A stretch of 7,337 nucleotides of DNA, taken from assembly GCA_025362165.1 (NCBI GenBank), contig JANYHY010000076.1:1-7337 (forward strand), given 5' to 3'. Below the pieces are notes generated by a model that was given only the letters and a program-made list of their open reading frames with translations, did no database searches and was not told where the DNA came from. Position 1 is the stretch's first letter, and every line of letters starts with the position of its first letter. This DNA is from Myxococcales bacterium (GTDB lineage Bacteria > Myxococcota_A > Polyangia > Polyangiales > Polyangiaceae). Of the stretch, positions 5,959 through 7,337 are shown piece after piece. A program made the translations under genes and the position numbers.

Positions 5959-7337
5959 TTCGAGTATGCGTAGAGGCGCGCGTCGCCGAGCATCACATAC
6001 AGAGTTCCGTCTGCGCCCATGGCCATCGCGGAGAACGCGGCGCTCGCCGTACCCTGCGGAAATCCAGGCTGCCCCAAGCTGAGGTCCTTGCCAGACACGG
6101 GGTCAAGCAGCGTGACCTCTCCTTGGCTGACACCATAGACCTTGCCATCACCACCGATCACGACGGGCTGGACTGCCGCCGAGCTCGCGACGAACTGCCA
6201 CTTCTGCGCCCCGTTCCGATCGATGAGGTCCCAGCTATGGCTACCGGAGTCTGACACGATGGCCCCGCCAGCGACTGGAGTTGGGGGTTGTCCAGATACC
6301 GTCAAACCAAAGTGAAAGATCTCGATGCCATTGACGGTCAACGCGGTCAGGCCATTGTCAGCGAGAAGGTAGACGGTAGAGTCCAGTGCCACCGCCGCAT
6401 TTCCAAAGTTGCCTGCGGCGTAGTCCCATTTGGAAACACCGCTCGAAGCGTCCAACGCATAGAAGCGTTTCTCTCCGCCGACGTAGACCGTGCTCGCGTC
6501 GAGAGAGAGCGCGACGTCCCCCATGGGCGCATCCGTCGTGATCGACCAGCGCTTGTTCCCATTCGAATCGATCGCGAAGAGAGCGCCAGTCGCAGGCTTG
6601 GCCGTGGCGTCGCCGGCCGTGATGTAGATCGTTCCTTCAGGCGCGATCGCTGGGGAGCTCGATATGGGAGCGCCTGCGTCGAACTTCCACGCGACCGCAC
6701 CCCCAGGGTTGATCGCATAGAGCTTGTGATCGATCGACCCGACAACGACGAGCCCCGTAGCGCTGATCGCTGGCGCAGCGAACGCTCCGCCTGGAAATGG
6801 CGCCTTCCATGCGCGTGTGCCGTCACCGCGAAACGCGTAGAGGCCGTCCACTCCGCCGACATAGATGGTTCCATCTGCGGCGATCACGGGCGCGCTCGTG
6901 TCGCAGTCCGTGCCCAGCACTGGCGGACAAGCCAGCGCCTTCATGTCCAGTTGGGCCTTCCATTTCTCGGTGAGCTTTTGGGGACCCACGATGGCGGAGC
7001 GCGACATGCGTGTGTTGCAACGCCCCTTCATCGGCCAGGGTGCGCCGACCTGGAGACCGCTCACGTCGCCGCAGCCTTCGACGATGACGGGGACATGACC
7101 ATCGCTCGGCGGCGGCGCGCCAAGCGAGCCTTCTCCGCAGCCGCCGCTCGAGCACTTCGACGGATCCAACACTTGCGATCGGCAGATACCCGCGACGCAA
7201 GTCTGGTCCCCAGGGCACGCGACGCCTTCGCACGATAGTGAGAGGCGTACCGGCAAATCGATCGATTGATGCGGCAAGTAACGGAGCGCGCGGCGAGCCA
7301 CGATGCACGACGATGGGTAGTTGGGACCGACGCACTT
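5955..7337 (-). CDS. PQQ-like beta-propeller protein with Cys-rich head, 5' end outside the window
   Basis: The frame stays open to the right edge: beyond the GTG at 7299-7301 it continues for 12 more codons (KCVGPNYPSSCI), which fit the Cys-rich style of what follows. At least 460 aa are therefore present and the true start is missing. Numbering from the edge, all 12 cysteines (2 to 145) precede the propeller, with an EGF-like spacing in CEGVACPGDQTCVAGIC (36-52). A PWPMKGRCNTRMSRS element (101-115) resembles the WPM-G-R lead-in typical of PQQ-like propellers. About eight blade repeats follow (roughly 147-458), each of the form APxIxxDGTIYVGxxDGxLYAIxxxGxxxW. Such domains bind partners or act in envelope assembly; PQQ itself is probably not bound, and no enzyme motif is seen. 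A secreted or outer-membrane location is inferred from the Cys pattern, as the signal peptide is not visible. It converges on PEPCK with a 73-base gap. Confidence 0.9.
   Translation of the reverse strand, partial: KCVGPNYPSSCIVARRALRYLPHQSIDLPVRLSLSCEGVACPGDQTCVAGICRSQVLDPSKCSSGGCGEGSLGAPPPSDGHVPVIVEGCGDVSGLQVGAPWPMKGRCNTRMSRSAIVGPQKLTEKWKAQLDMKALACPPVLGTDCDTSAPVIAADGTIYVGGVDGLYAFRGDGTRAWKAPFPGGAFAAPAISATGLVVVGSIDHKLYAINPGGAVAWKFDAGAPISSSPAIAPEGTIYITAGDATAKPATGALFAIDSNGNKRWSITTDAPMGDVALSLDASTVYVGGEKRFYALDASSGVSKWDYAAGNFGNAAVALDSTVYLLADNGLTALTVNGIEIFHFGLTVSGQPPTPVAGGAIVSDSGSHSWDLIDRNGAQKWQFVASSAAVQPVVIGGDGKVYGVSQGEVTLLDPVSGKDLSLGQPGFPQGTASAAFSAMAMGADGTLYVMLGDARLYAYSN

Noticed and set aside
6288..7238. 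316-aa plus-strand open frame
   Set aside because: Antisense to the propeller gene, Arg/Asp/Val-rich, no motif.
5955..7337. PQQ-dependent dehydrogenase
   Set aside because: The blade repeats are PQQ-like, but there is no catalytic or cofactor-site signature and the Cys-rich head does not fit that enzyme class.

Overview
The window looks like chromosomal DNA from a high-GC, predatory or soil-type member of the Myxococcota, most likely the Polyangiales side. This rests on strong G/C third-position bias, several cysteine-rich lipoproteins whose mature N-termini are rich in Asp, Ala, Pro and Gly, and a PQQ-like propeller behind a Cys-rich secreted head. The taxonomic call is inference; no rRNA or marker gene is present.

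Layout. Positions 1-229 are non-coding and hold a 131-base imperfect palindrome plus a 41-base-period direct repeat. From 3943 down to 230 there are five minus-strand genes in close tandem (gaps of 77, 14, 26 and 39 bases): a 326-aa lipoprotein with 24 mature-region cysteines, a 234-aa lipoprotein, a 127-aa orphan protein, a 117-aa cysteine-rich lipoprotein, and a PP2C-type Ser/Thr phosphatase with a C-terminal membrane anchor. A 114-base divergent intergenic region (3944-4057) separates them from a complete plus-strand GTP-dependent phosphoenolpyruvate carboxykinase gene (4058-5881). A 73-base gap with strong hairpins (5901-5958) follows. A minus-strand PQQ-like beta-propeller protein, convergent with the PEPCK gene, then runs off the right edge (5955-7337, 5' end missing).

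Function. PEPCK is the only gene with a firmly assigned metabolic role, the oxaloacetate to PEP step of gluconeogenesis. The phosphatase most likely reverses Hanks-type kinase phosphorylation at the inner membrane, but no kinase or FHA partner lies in the window. The lipoproteins and the propeller protein are envelope or secreted proteins without an assigned role. I see no mobile element, tRNA, rRNA or CRISPR array, and no clearly new system. The points most worth following are the palindromic repeat that supplies the phosphatase stop codon, the tail-anchored phosphatase in a lipoprotein cluster, and the orphan 127-aa gene.
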